The notes beneath the pieces are model-generated. The model did not search any database. It worked only from the letters and a program-made list of their open reading frames with translations, and was not told the origin of the DNA. Made by a program: the position numbers and the translations under genes. A stretch of DNA of 64,000 nucleotides from Jaltomata sinuosa. Lineage: Eukaryota; Streptophyta; Magnoliopsida; Solanales; Solanaceae. Positions 22,945 to 35,146 of the stretch are shown piece after piece; within the stretch, counting starts at the first letter, position 1; each line of letters starts with the position of its first letter. Location: positions 493,008 through 557,007 of the forward strand of contig QJPP01001735.1 of NCBI GenBank assembly GCA_003996215.1, read 5' to 3'.

Positions 22945-25408
22945 ATGAACGAAGTGGGCGACAATGAAAGCATAGACAGATTCATGGATGCAACTCTTGA
23001 GCCCGTAGTTCAAGGTGCGATAGGTGCAATCCTCTTACCTCCCATGGTTGGCAATATCGTGTTTCATGTTACAAGCATTATGCTCCACCTCATCTAAATG
23101 AAAGGATTATTCAGAGGGGCTGCGGATGAGGATGCAAATAGGCATATCCGAAACTTTATCGAGATATGCCAGCCCTTATTTTCAACAATATCCCCCAAGA
23201 GTCCATCCGACTTTATTTATTTCCCTTCTCCCTTATGGGGGAAGCGACAACTTGGTTAGAAAAGCTCCCAGAGGGCTCAATTACCTCATGGAATGAATTG
23301 GTAGAGGCTTTTATGGTGCGATTCTCCCCTCCGTCTAGAATGATGCAATTGAGGGACGATATCATGAACTTTTGCTAAATCCCTAATGAGTCATTGCATG
23401 AAGCATGACTAAGGTTCAAAAAGAATCTTATATTATGTCCCAATCATCGATTGCCTGACAACGTCCTTCTCTAAAGTTTTTACCGAGCCTTGAATTCAAT
23501 GAACAAATATATTGCAAACAACTTTGCAGGTGGAACATTTATAGACCAACCATATGATGTTGCCTTGGCTCTTTTAAAATAATTGACCAAGATGAATCGT
23601 GCTTGGCACACTAGAGAGGCAACTGTTCCCATGGGGGTGACTTCGGCTATTTTAATGAATGAAATGTGCCATAAAGATGAGGAGAAAGATGAAATTATGG
23701 CCAAGATGTTTACGCAAATTGATCTTCTGGCTAAACACATGATGGGGGCTGGAAATACTAAGAGTGTGAAAGCTATGAGTACTCCAGAGATTAAAGCTAA
23801 TAATGAGGATGTATTAACTATTGTGGATAGGAAGATTTGCTATCTATCAATGGATTCTCAACCCGGGTATTGGCGCCTGAGGGACGAGAACCAAGGTTGG
23901 AACAAAGATAAAGACCGTGAAGGCTATTAGAGAGATTATGAGAGGGAATGTGATCGATATAATCACCAGAGTTTAAATCCTTATGTGCCTCCTTCTAAGG
24001 CTGATGCTGTATAGCAACCCACTGTGAGCAACCCCGAACATTCGAAAATCAAAGATATGTTATCTCTAGTCTTGAAAAAGGTTGAGTCAACTGATAATGG
24101 GGTAAAGGATCTAAAGAGTGAGGTGTTGACTCTTCACCAAATGATGAGCTCCCACTCAGCTTCTATCAAATATATTGATGCACAAATGAATCACCTATCC
24201 ACATAAATGAATCTGTGGATGAAGGGAACACTTCCAACTGACACTACAACAAACCCAAAGAATGATGGCCATGTTATGGCAATTATCACTAAGAGTGGAT
24301 GAATGTGTAGTGGGGTGAAGAAGCCAACTAGTAAAGTTGTTGTGGAGCCAAATAATAGAATCAAATAGGAGAACGTGCTTGATAATGAAGTAAATAAAAG
24401 TCCTGTTGTTGGGGTGAAGCCTAGTGCACCCAACGTAAGCTCTAATGATAATGATATGTGTGAAGAGAAGGATGAGGCTTATTCTTCTTCTCAAGTTGCT
24501 ATTGATATCGAGTAGAAGGCTCCTAGTGTACCGAATGTTCCACATCCTATGCCAAAAATACCCCCTCCTTATCCTTAAAGATTGACCAAGAAGAAAGAGG
24601 AAAATTAATTCAAGAAATTCATGGACATGTTCAGCAAACTGTACATTAATATCCCCTTGGTCGATGTGCTAATGCAAATGCCCGGGTACAAAAAGTTCAT
24701 GAAGGAGCTTCTCAAGAAGAAGCATGTAGTTGATGTGGGTACCGTGGAAATATCACATAGCTATAGTGCTGTGATGACAAGCAATATTGCTATGAAATGG
24801 GAAGACCCGGGGGCATTCACCATCCCATGCACTATCAAATTGTTTGTGTTTCGGAAGGCTTTGTGTGACTTAGGGGCAAGTATCAACTTGATGCCTCTTG
24901 TTATATTCAAGAAGTTAGCTTTGTTACTCCCAAGCCTACACCGATGAGATTGCTCATGGCCGATAGGTCCATCAAACGTCCGGTAGGGATCCTATTTGAC
25001 GTATCGATCAAAGTTGACAAGTTTATCCTACCCGTTGATTTTGTAGTCTTGGATTGTGAAGTAGATATTGAGGTGCCCATCATATTGGGACAACCATTAT
25101 TGGCAACCTGGAGAGATTTGGTTGATGTGGAGCTCAGAGAGCTCAAGTTTCAAATTGGAAGTGAGGAAGTCACTTTTAATGTATGCCAACCCACGAGACC
25201 TCCAAACGAGTTTCACGTTATGTCCGTGATCAATGTTGAGGGCAAGTTGGTGAATGCCCATGGTGAGTTTGTGAATAAATAGGTACCCGAGCCTATGATG
25301 TTGCAACCTTGGAAACAAGATGATGCTATGAGGATATTGAAGGAGCAATTCCCTTTCTTGGGATGGGGCCACACTAATCAGATTGGCATGATTTCGGATA
25401 ATGGTTGA
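22945..25408 (+). pseudogene. Element F gag-protease
   Basis: ATG at 22945 opens a gag frame that changes frame near 23160 and carries many stops (TAA most often, also TAG and TGA). Retrotransposon-gag motifs are LYLFPFSLMGEATTWLEKLP, FSPPSRMMQLRDDI, LRFKKNLILCPNHRLPDN and TKMNRAWHTRE. A coiled-coil-like segment lies near 24040-24200. An aspartic protease follows with active site LCDLGASINLMPL near 24866-24900 and VPIILGQPLLATW near 25075-25115. It aligns along its length with the better gag of element L. Gag packages element RNA and the protease matures it. No polymerase follows; a short tail (LKEQFPFLGWG) ends the frame. Confidence 0.88.
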
Positions 25409-25559
25409 GGATTGAGGTACTATTGTCGAGCCACTACATAAAATCAAGCGCTTCTTGGGAGGCAACCCAAGTGTTTTTACTTTTTGTTTTTGTTACCTTT
25501 TATTGTTTTTGGTGTGTTTTAGGAATGCATGGAGAAGAAAAATGACTAAGTGGAAAAAC

Positions 25560-25815
25560 AAGACAAAAAGGGACGTGCAAACTGCTGTGCGGTCCGCACA
25601 AGAAGTTATACACATCACATGGAGCACCGCACCCCATACTATAAAGCTAGAAAGAAAAATTGGAATTGGAGGTGACATGCGATAGGCTGTGCATTTTGCA
25701 CCTTCTATTGTGCGTGTCGCACCTCCGCCGCACCAGGAATCAGAAAGTTGGGCAAAATTAAGGAGAAAAATTAGCTGGTGCAAAGCAATGTGTGAGCCAC
25801 ATCGCCTTGTATCCA
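25560..25815. repeat. LTR-type dyad patch inside element F
   Basis: The patch contains TGTGCGG-T-CCGCACA (25586-25600), GGAGCACCGCACCCC and TGTGCGTGTCGCACC, the same word style as the arrays in the F and J LTRs, but internal to the element. It lies between gag-protease and the antisense ORF and may be a captured LTR fragment. Confidence 0.6.
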
Positions 25816-26660
25816 AATAAATCATGCCACTAGCTTGGCGAGTTTTTTCTAACAGCCGAATTAGAGGGCAGCTTGCATATAGGCACAGAAGGTAGATGAG
25901 AACTGGGAAGGATAAGGAAGTGGAGTCGTGTCTAGCTCTCTGCTTGAATTGTTCTGCAATAATTTCCCCTTTGTTTAGCGGGAGGCTAGACATAATATAT
26001 GCAATGAGAATGACCACTTTTATAGTCACTTTGGTGGTGTGACTAGTCAGGATAACCCATGTGCATACAAAATCCAACCACATCCGAGCCTCAAATTTGA
26101 GATCTGATCGATAGATGGGTCCTTTTGAGATGGTCAAAAAAGGAGTTCCTTCGGCAATGATACTAGCAACCCACTCATATTTATTAGACTTTGTAGCTAC
26201 ACGTCTAAATATCGTGACACTGGAATTAGTTCATCGGCCCATATGACATGATGGATGGCTGTTGGGGTGATATTTACCTCCTTGCCCCTCACCAACCCCA
26301 AATCTAGGCATGGTAGCTTGTTTGTTGGGCTCTTGTGCTTGAGAATGTCTTGCCTAGCTTGGTATGAAGCATAGAACTCTCGCACCAAATCAGGGAAATA
26401 TGGGCCGGGAGTATTGGCGAAGTGGTCCCAAATCCTTATGCGAAACTTCTTAGGTATGTTTGGGAAATCAGCTTCAAAGGCTTCCACATCAAACCCTGCC
26501 TCGTCGAAGAAGGGTTGCTTGTTACAAAAACTGATGTAATAGGCCTCCGTCCTTTCAAGGCCAAATCTATTTTCTGACTCAAATGGTCCCACATTTTGTA
26601 CGGAAGGCCTTGGATTTTCAGAGGTTGAGGATTGACCGGTGGCATGTCTTTTTGAGTGAC
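25760..26660 (-). pseudogene. Antisense extra ORF of F, transposon-protein domain
   Basis: The minus strand encodes ENRFGLERTEAYYISFCNKQ, FDEAGFDVEAFEADFPN and DLVREFYASYQA, then, after a frameshift near 26140-26195, KVVILIAYIMSSLPLNKGEI and FPVLIYLLCLYA. These match the same blocks as the extra ORF of element A (VHEFYAAYTASL; the RAILVAAIMSRYDIIISYII block), so it is the 'putative plant transposon protein' family in a diverged subtype. It runs opposite to gag. The start is unclear because two frames alternate near 26600. Function unknown; the frameshift makes this copy inactive. Confidence 0.78.
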
Positions 26661-26906
26661 GGTGGCGATGGGCAGAGATACGACGGCGGTGGATTTGGGT
26701 GAAAAAGGAGAAGATTTGGCAGAGTTGGACGAAGTTTGGAGGATCTTTAGAGAGAATTGTGGAGGTTTATGGGAAAATATAGGAGACAATAATGGGGGTG
26801 ATGGTGTAAAAGAAGTGAAAAGAAGAAAAAAGGTCGTCGGGTTAGTCACCAGGTCAGGTCGGTCAATAGGCAGGTCAACAACATCCTTTCTCACCACCCG
26901 AATGCC

Positions 26907-27407
26907 ATGGCAGGAACTACAAAGGCCGAGGATGTAGCTCATGATCATGCGTATATTTCATCTCCTCCTCGTAAAGTACTAGATACCACTCATATGGTCC
27001 CTTTGATTGATAATGCTTTGGGTGGGTTACTCAAGTTTGCTCAACGTGTTCGCCAAAATGAAGAGTGCTTGCACAAGATAGCTAATGATATTCTAAGGAT
27101 GATTCAATCCACTATCAAATCGGCTTTGAAGCCGGTAGCAGCTAGTGTAAGAAAACTTTGTGCTCGAATTGATATCGTGGATGTGGATGTTCTTGAACTC
27201 AGGCAAGTGGTACTACGGGCTAAGCCAAAGACCTCTAATTTGGATCTCAATTTAATGGCCCTAAATTTAATGTCTCCTCCGAGGAATGATAGTCCTCTCG
27301 ATGATTGGTGTATGGGTTGGGACCCAAATGATGAAGGCACATCCAAGATCCAAGAGGTGATTGAACCAATATTGCTGGCTTTCTATACCACAGTTCCAGC
27401 TACCTAA
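26907..27407 (+). CDS. Plus-strand ORF, likely extra-ORF tail in F
   Basis: An uninterrupted 166-codon frame starting MAGTTKAEDVAHDHAYIS. Its middle (LLKFAQRVRQNEECLHKIAN, SALKPVAASVRKLCARIDI, VLELRQVVL) is helical with coiled-coil spacing. It resembles the C-terminal half of the extra ORF of element A and relatives, which carry a similar tail after the transposon-protein domain. The end PLDDWCMGWDPNDE also recalls those tails. The sequence continues in decayed form to about 27670. It starts where the antisense domain ORF starts, in the opposite direction. I do not claim expression. Confidence 0.55.
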   Translation: MAGTTKAEDVAHDHAYISSPPRKVLDTTHMVPLIDNALGGLLKFAQRVRQNEECLHKIANDILRMIQSTIKSALKPVAASVRKLCARIDIVDVDVLELRQVVLRAKPKTSNLDLNLMALNLMSPPRNDSPLDDWCMGWDPNDEGTSKIQEVIEPILLAFYTTVPAT

Positions 27408-27409
27408 CA

Positions 27410-29656
27410 CTATCCGGATCCCTATTAATCTCATGTGCAAAAATGAAAGCGTCAACCAGGGCCCAACTGGCCCACTCCTTCTCCTTCATACAATGAGTTG
27501 ATGACTTATCAAGATAAGTGGGTGGTTGTAGAGCCGCATGGCCTCCTTCAGGTTATGGAAGACCCATCGGCTCCCTCGGTGGAAGGGTTCCAGATAGATC
27601 TGAAATATGCCTACATTCCTCCATCATCACAACCTCAGCCCCAAAGGACCTACTACCGCGTTTATGCATGAATACACCATCATCGGTGTTTATCCACTAG
27701 GAAGTCCTTGAAATTCATATTTTTCTATAATTTTACACATCGAGGCCTATGCTTTGTTTAAGTTTGGGGGTTGGGTGTAAGTAGTGTTTAAGCCACTGTG
27801 AGTCATGTCTTATTATGTTATTATTCATTTGTGGCTGTTATATTCCTAAATTTGCCCTTGTCGGGCTTGATGTTGTGTTGTGAATATCGGGTTCATCCTA
27901 CATGATTCATTATTTTACTACTCGTTCCTTGCAAACGCGCTTAGTGCCTACGTCGAGGCTCGATTTAAAAAAATTCATGAGCGCTTAAAAGTTGATCTCA
28001 ATGTTAATAGTATATTAGTAATAAACTTTAAGAGTTTTCTTCATATCACGATTCTTTCCCGAGGAGCAAATTGTTCTTTTGTTTTTGTTTTTATTTCTTT
28101 TGTTTATATTTGTGTCAAAATGTGTTGGTGTTTCCCTATGATAGATTGAGAGATGAATTTCTTAAGGAAAAATATCAAGTTTTAGCTTAAATTTAAGTAT
28201 GTGCTTTGCTTGTCTCAAAATGGGCCCACCGAAAATTTTTCTTGGCAAGAGGTTTTTGAAAAATTTAAGGAAGGAGGAAAAAGTTATTTTGAGTTAAGCA
28301 TTCTCTTCTCATGACTTGCACATTCCCTTTTTGGCTTGATCGACTTATAAACGAGTGTGTAAAGAACTCGAAATAACTTGTCAAAAGTCATTTGTGCCAA
28401 TTGAATATGAGACTCGTTGTGATAATTCTAGTGTTGTGATTCCTTGTGTGGTAAGGTTATACTTAATTCTTGTGTTCATGTGTTGTCTAGAACTTTAACC
28501 AAATATGATTCAAGGTGAAATTCTAGATGTCACCGAGCTTGGAAGATGACCTTAGGACCTTTTTGAATAGCCACTTCACCCAAATTGACTTCCCTTTACA
28601 TTGATCCTAGTGAACCCCTTTGAGCTTGTGACTTTTCTTTGGCACCTTACACCTTGAACCTTTTTGGAACCTTAATTATTACACTCATCCTCCCTTATAG
28701 ATCAAAAGTGAAACGTAGGCTAAAAGCCTAAGTTTGGAGGGGGGGAATTGAAATGATAACATAGGCAAAAGCCTAAGTTTGGGGGTGCATGCACCAATGT
28801 GGAGAAGAAAAAGGATGTGTTCAATGCAAGTTAGCTCCATATACTTGAGTTAAAAGTTTCTTTAAATGATCAAATTAAATGAACAAAATGGAAAGAAAAG
28901 AAGGAATTAGTGCACCAAGTAAAGGTGATAAAGGAAGTTGTATGATTAAGTTGAAGGGGAACATCGAGATTGTGTGAGGGAGAAATAAGATGAAGTTATT
29001 GTTCAAAAATGTGAGCGGTGTTTGAATGATTAAAAGGAGCATTAGGGAGTCTTAGTCACTTAAGCCAAATACAATCCACACCTTAACCCTAGCCAACATC
29101 ATAACCCACAATTCCTTAGTGATTCCGAGCTTGGTAACTCTACATTAGTGGCGAATTACATAACGGGCAAGCCTATGGTTCAATGCGTGTGCACTTAAAG
29201 TTCCTTGAGAGAGTGAGAGTCTTTTGGTTCTCTTATAATCCCTTTGTCTTGTGGAATGCATGATTGTGAATGTGATTCTCTCCTGTGGTGAGTGGCATCG
29301 TACACTTGGAAGGAGCGATGAAGTATCTATTTCAATTGAGAGGAATAAATAAGACAAGTTGTGTGACAAATCTCGAGGAAAACCTTGAGGGTCTATGCCA
29401 ATGACTTGAGAAGGTTGAACATATTGCTTTGAGTGACAAATTCCCTTGATTTTAATGAGAAATTAAATCCTTTTAACATATGTTTTGAAATGAGCAATTG
29501 CCTTGAGAATGTGGTGGTTCAAATTGAGATGAGCATTATAGTTGAGTTTTTTTTTTTTTTTTAGAATAGAGTAATCAAGTGTGCACCCTATTGAGTTTTA
29601 GAGCATAATTCATTCCTTACTTCCTGAGTATGTTGCTTGAGGACAATCAATAGATC
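27410..29656 (+). other. 3' untranslated part of element F
   Basis: No ORF I would support. The stretch contains three polypurine-like AAGTTTGG(A/G)GG motifs (27760, 28730, 28775) before the true one. Two of them sit directly after small hairpins AGGC-(T)AAAA-GCCT. A perfect 12-bp palindrome GGTGCATGCACC lies at 28784-28795. The part from about 28640 matches the whole interior of element J. Confidence 0.7.
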
Positions 29657-29667
29657 AAGTTTGGGGG
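29657..29667 (+). other. Polypurine tract of element F
   Basis: AAGTTTGGGGG directly before the 3' LTR, the expected plus-strand primer of reverse transcription. Confidence 0.8.
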
Positions 29668-29669
29668 TT

Positions 29670-31091
29670 TGATAAGTTGGTAATCTACCAAATTATTGAG
29701 CCTTTATTCATGAATTATTGTCATGTTTTGATAAGATTTAGAGGTACTTATTTCCTGTATTGATGCAAAATGCAGGTACTCTTGGTCAAAAGTAGAAAAC
29801 AAGGAATTGGACCCAAAAGAGCTCAAAAAGAGATGAAGTGTGAAGGTGATCAAAAGCAATGAAGAATCTATTGAGAGGTGCGGCCACCGTGCGAAGCGTA
29901 CAACAAATGGTGTGGACCACACCTCCCTTTGCATGATACCCAACAACTTCTGAAGTTAATGATTGGATGGAGTGAAGCCGTGTGACACACTCAATGAATG
30001 GTACGACCGCACATCATGTCGCACGTCGCATCGCACCATACCTGAGTGGCAAATTTGTCAATTTCCAAGTGACGTTTTGGGAAACTTCTAAACCCTTTTT
30101 GGGTGTGTACTTGATAGTTTTAGACATAATATTGAATAGTTTTCCATAGAGAGAGGTTCCCAAGGAAGATAGTGAGTAACTTGATATTTCATCTTCTACC
30201 TAGAGAACCCATCATTTTTGTACCAAATTGAGCTTGAATTTTGGATATTGGCTTAAATATGAATGGAAATTTGAATTACCCACTTGGTATAATCTCTTAT
30301 TTCCTTAGTATGAGTGTTTAATTTCCTGTTCTAGGGGTATGTGTATGATGAGTATTTGAATTTGGATATGAGTCTTTCTTAATTGTGTTTATAATTGCTA
30401 AATTAATATTGGTCTATTGAATTCTCCATGTTTTAACTATAAAATTAATGTTTGCAAACATTGGTTGAGTATACTTGGTTGTGTTCTTGCTTGAAAGAGG
30501 AGTTCATGATTTCAAATGAGAATTCGATAGTGGGAACTTGGGATCTCCATCTAGATTAAGGCTAGAAATAGATCAATCGCCGGAAAACACCCATTTAAGA
30601 GTCTAAGCTAGAAATGTTATGACTTCTCCAAGCTTTAATTGGTTGGTTTGAGTTGAACCCATGGTGTTTGAATAATGACCATTGGATAAATGTTTGAAAG
30701 TTTTAAAAATTGACATTCATGACTAAAATCAATGCCACCCATATTGTTTGTTAAGAATTTGCATAATTGAGCAAGTACCCTAACCCCCATTCGAATTCCA
30801 TCAGAAACATACCCCTAGTCATCCTCTTATTTGATTACAAATCCCATGTTTACTTTGATTTTTTGTTTGGATTGCGATTTCATTAAATTTCCAATTTCTT
30901 TCTCCCCCCAATTTATACTTAATGTTTATTGAATAATTACTCTCTTATTGATTGACGTACGATAACTTCTTAGCGACTCATTATAACCATTCTCTGTGGG
31001 ATTGACTCTGACACCCATGGAGAATATAAATTTTATTTTGCTCTGAAGATCGCTACCACCTCCTATTGGATAGTGCTTTTGAGTGTTATCA
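29670..31091 (+). repeat. 3' LTR of element F
   Basis: 1422 bp, TGATAAGTTGG to GTGTTATCA, matching the 5' LTR with scattered substitutions. The dyad array lies at about 29875-30055. Confidence 0.93.
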
Positions 31092-31943
31092 CCATGCTTG
31101 GTCTAGGTGTTGGGGAAGGAGCACTAGCTGATGATGGTACTAATTCTGATGACCTCTTCTGAAACAAAGACCGGCTTCTACCTCCGGACCTCTGATGACT
31201 TAAACCTAAATCCTCTGTCCTAGCCCTCTTGTTCTTCCTTGCCCTCTCTTTCAATTTCTCCTCATCAATATTTTGTGTATCATGAACCTGGAGATGTCCA
31301 TATCCCCAACAAACATAGTTGTCTGGCATTCCTTTTTCACCATATTTGAAACTTTAGAAACAAACTTACTCATTCTGTCCCTTGACTCAGCCACCATCTC
31401 TGGAGCATACGTGGAAAGCTGAGTGAACTTCAGCACATACTCCTAGACTGATATCGATTCATGCCTCAGATTTACAAACTCTTCATCTTTAGCTTCTCTT
31501 AGCTTCCTTAGGAAGAACATATCCATAAAAGCCTTAAACAAACACTCCCAAGTCATAGGAGCTGCATCCCTGCCTCTACCATCTTTCCACTGAGTGTACC
31601 GAATGTGAGCCACATCCTTTAGCTGGTAGAAAACTAGTTCAACATTGTCTGTATCAGTTACTTGCATCACCTCAAGAATCTCCTTCACCTGATCAACGAA
31701 ATTCTATGGGTCTTCACCATCCTTTAACCCCAAGAACTCCGGTGGATTCATACAGACAAAATCCCTAACTTTGGCAGCTGCTGACCCACCATTTAGGTAA
31801 GCAAGAATAGGGTCCTACTGATTATCCTGAGCAGTCATAGCTTGTGCCAATATATGGATAGCATTTTTGAATTCAGCGTTTGTGACCTTGTGGTCTAAAA
31901 CTGGAGGATTCGTATTGCAGGCATTGGCACTGTGAGGAGGAAT
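31092..31943 (-). pseudogene. Element E gag, N-terminal part
   Basis: Minus strand. The gag frame has motifs VRDFVCMNPPEFLGLKDGED, VMQVTDTDNVELVFYQLKDV, FMDMFFLRKLREAKDEEF and KFTQLSTYAPEMVAESRDRM, typical of Solanaceae Tekay/Del-like gag. The expected start codon appears as ATT at 31943. Three in-frame stops, all TAG, stand where glutamine is usual (before DP, NF and EY). The frame is interrupted by element F after the serine-rich linker and continues at 21395 with the zinc knuckle. Confidence 0.88.
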
Positions 31944-32156
31944 GATCTGAAATGCATAAAGAATAGATTAGAAGGGAGAAATAAATTTAAACTATATCGC
32001 ACGATATTAAACATGAAAGAAGTGGAGTTTTCTAAAAATATCTCGTAGCCTCCCCCTCATAAGTGTGGTGTGCTTTACACCTATTTAAAGGACTCTTCTT
32101 AACGTGGCTTTCAGATATCCTAGGACTCTTTAACCTGATGATTTGATACCAAGTTT
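31944..32156 (-). other. Leader and primer site of element E
   Basis: Next to the LTR the minus strand reads TGGTATCAAATC (32140-32151), a two-base variant of the initiator-Met tRNA primer site TGGTATCAGAGC. The untranslated leader follows to gag. Confidence 0.75.
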
Positions 32157-34145
32157 GTCACACCTCGAGCCTACCCTCTAGACATAACACTCACAAATGA
32201 TATTAAGCTAACCCTTATCCTTAGCATGACTTAAATATAACGTAGACATTTATAGCGGAAGCATAACTAAAGTAGTGAGAAACTTAAATCATCATATAGA
32301 TAACGGTCTAAGAATGTTAAATATGAAAACCACAAATACTGGCTGACTAATTATGTCTGAAATAGCCTCTAAAATGATAAAATGAGTTGCTGGGACAAGA
32401 TCCCCAGCTAACTCTAAGTACTGAGATAAATTCATAAAAGTAAACTAAGCTAATAACTAAACCCTCAGATGATGAGGGCTCACCACTGCGACTGGGAATC
32501 CTGCTGGTATCTAGCCACGAGTTTGAGAGAAAGAACCCGAATCTATATCATGATAAGATGTAGCACAAGAGAGTATGAAATCAGTACTATAGATTGTACT
32601 GCGTATGTGAGAAATGCATAATCGTGATAAAACGTGATTGAAACATATTTAGGACTAAAAAATCATGCAGTTGTAGTAAAACTGTAATGCAATGACTCAA
32701 AGTAATATTGTAAGCTGAAAACATATTTATAAGCATAAATCATAAGTAGTAAACTTGGACTTAGGGACTGAGAGTCATATACATTAAAAAACGTAAAACC
32801 ATATCTATGGGAGTTTATCATAACCTACATTGAACCATGTATAAGGATCCTGAAGTGAGCCACATAGGGGCAAATCTATGGTGGCTACGTAGTTCTGGAA
32901 TCAAATTATCTAGAACTCTTCTCAGCTCGGTGCTAAATACTACCCCCAAAATATACTTTTAACTCGTACATATCATGTGACATATCTAGAGGTCAAAACT
33001 GTTCATAATTCATGTGGACATATCTAGATGCCACACTACTCATGAAAACATAGTACTTGAAAGTATAGCATAGCATTAGTTTCAAAACATACTTATAATA
33101 AATTTCATAACTTAAAGAACTAGGCATGCTATTTTCATAAATACTTAAGGTCATGTAATCTGAACATGTAAATTTTTCTTGAAAATATGTAATGAGGTCA
33201 AATCATGCTAAATTCATTCTCAAATCATGGGTTTTGGAAATACTTGTAGGAACTCATGCTAAATCATGTATTAAGTATTAGAAATCATGCATAGACATAA
33301 GTAAACTGAATTTACAAGAAATATTTATAATTGGATAAGAACCCTAGTTTTATAATTTCATAAACACAAAGTAAAACTTGAGGTTTTAGGCATAAAGGTG
33401 AAAGAAAACCCTTATTGAATACCCACATACCAGAACTTAAAGCTTTCTTAACTATAACTTGAAGGTAGAGAATTGGAGAAGGAACCCTAGGCCTTGAAGA
33501 TTAAGAGAAATATCCTCTTCTTATTTTCTAATGTTGGAAAGTGAGAATGAGGAGGAAATTGCCTAAGGGTGAACAATACCCCTATAATTAGGCCTAAAAC
33601 AACTTAGCTTAGGAGTGAAATGAGTAGAAAATTATAAAAGTACCCCTGGGAAACACGTTTGAAAAATTGCTAAATTGTTTATCACAGGCTTCCATAGGCT
33701 CAAACCAAGATCCATGGAATGAACCACGAATTGTGGATTGGGGTCGTGGTTCCCATAGACCAGGTCCATGATTTCTCCCATTTGTCAGGTTGCAGGACTG
33801 ACTTTCACGAGGTCCAACCACGATCCGTGGTCTGATCCATGACCCAGGGATCCCTCACGTGGATTTCAGGCCTGAGGGTGGTCTGCAAGACTGGTTCACA
33901 AGCCCAGAACATGACTTGTGGTCTAGTCCATGGCTCATGGAATTAGTTTATAGACCTTATCTAAATTTTGACAGTTTCATACTTAGGATTTCTGGCTTGG
34001 TTCTTAGCTTAGAATTTTCGGAGTGAAACAGTAATTCTACACTCATTCTCATCTATTTAATACTTTTTGACTTTAAAATCCTTGAGTAGTCCTCACACTT
34101 ACAATCTTGGTACATTCTAAGGTTTGAATTTTCAGAGTATGTTAT
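32157..34145 (-). repeat. LTR of element E (5' side of gag)
   Basis: About 2 kb, ending GTGTGACA on the minus strand beside the primer site. The start is placed where the minus-strand polypurine motif AGGAGGAGATA ends. The dyad array (CCACGA/TCGTGG, ATCCGTGGTC and similar) lies at 33690-33960, 185-455 bp into the LTR. The start is degraded, so the right edge is good to a few bases only. Confidence 0.7.
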
Positions 34146-34625
34146 TATCTCCTCCTTAGAAGCATTCATCCTCGAATGCGAGTCATAACTTTAAATTAAA
34201 CTAACTCCGGAATTCAAAAAATTTGGCAGAGTTTATTTATAAATAGGACTCTCCTAAAATCTCAATGTACCTGCCAGCTGACTAAAAACATATTAACAAG
34301 CCTCATATGAAATGACCATATGTATATCATGCTAAAAAGAGATATAAGCATAAACATGGATCTTCTTGTCCGCACTAAACGTACAAAGAACTTTATTCAA
34401 CATACCTTACCTTTCTTATCCTTTTCAACATTGTCATCATACTCAAAAAACATCTAGGGGCTTGAACATATACATTGGTACACAAGAATGATAGATATGT
34501 GGAATATGATTACGAATTTAACTTTAGACATAAGCACAACCCAAGTTCATGAAACATGAAAGAATATTTCCTCAATGTAACTTACTCTGAGTCCTAATCT
34601 TTGAATCATAAACATAGAGCATAAA
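34146..34625 (-). other. Chromovirus 3' untranslated remnant
   Basis: On the minus strand this ends in CATTCGAGGATGAATGC plus a polypurine tract, the same phrase that precedes the 3' LTR of element K (46691-46722). It is therefore the 3' internal end of an element whose 3' LTR is the E LTR. Coding DNA is missing to its right, where LTR H begins abruptly. Confidence 0.65.
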
Positions 34626-35146
34626 TGTCACACCCTGAATTTGGGCCTAGGAGGGATCAACACTCGATGCCTTAAGTTGCTCGATCAAACCAGCTAACAT
34701 AAAAATATCATGAGACATATGCAAAATAAAAAAAATAAAATTCTAATCTTAATCTGGATTCTTTAGAAGAAAGATATTTTATTCATAGGCTTCCATTAAG
34801 TTTAACATAAAGAAAATAGTAATATTTAATAGCATAGAAAATTTTGCATTGTTTACATTATTGAACATTCTAGACACGTCTAATCTATGAGATTGTAACA
34901 TACCAAGAATAAATATTTGGCTGGGACAAGGCCATTGGCATACTTATAAGCATCTATAACACTAAAATAAAAGATACGCCCAAAAGCAAGCAAGGCTCAA
35001 GAATAGTTAAATGTGTAGAACCTATCGTTCTTCTTGATCGTCCTGAGTACTTGATCTTATATAATTTAAAATATAGTGTCCCTGATAAAAGGAACACAAG
35101 TATATACAGAATTGTACTGTATGTAATATGGTAGAATAAAATATGA
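34626..35146 (-). repeat. LTR H, left part
   Basis: Plus-strand TGTCACACCC at the edge is the end (GGGTGTGACA) of a minus-strand chromovirus-type LTR. It is interrupted by element G at the TATGA duplication and resumes at 58457. Confidence 0.65.

Larger units (their letters stand above)
21396..31091 (+). mobile_element. Element F: complete non-autonomous Athila-like element
   Basis: 9.7 kb with matching LTRs, a tRNA-Asp-type primer site, gag-protease, an antisense extra ORF, long 3' untranslated DNA and a polypurine tract. It has no reverse transcriptase, RNase H or integrase. Size and content fit a gag-only terminal-repeat element that depends on another Athila for polymerase. It inserted into gag of element E. 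Confidence 0.9.
21391..31096. repeat. Target-site duplication of element F
   Basis: CCATG at 21391-21395 directly before the 5' LTR is repeated at 31092-31096 directly after the 3' LTR. A perfect 5-bp duplication confirms the element borders. Confidence 0.93.
19215..34145 (-). mobile_element. Element E: truncated Tekay/Del-like chromovirus, split by F
   Basis: Read on the minus strand, the element has an LTR (32157-~34145), a primer site and gag (to 31092). After removal of element F it continues with zinc knuckle, protease, reverse transcriptase and RNase H, down to 19215. There it stops at the NUMT junction, without integrase or 3' LTR. The CCATG duplication on both sides of F proves that the two halves were joined. 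Confidence 0.85.
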
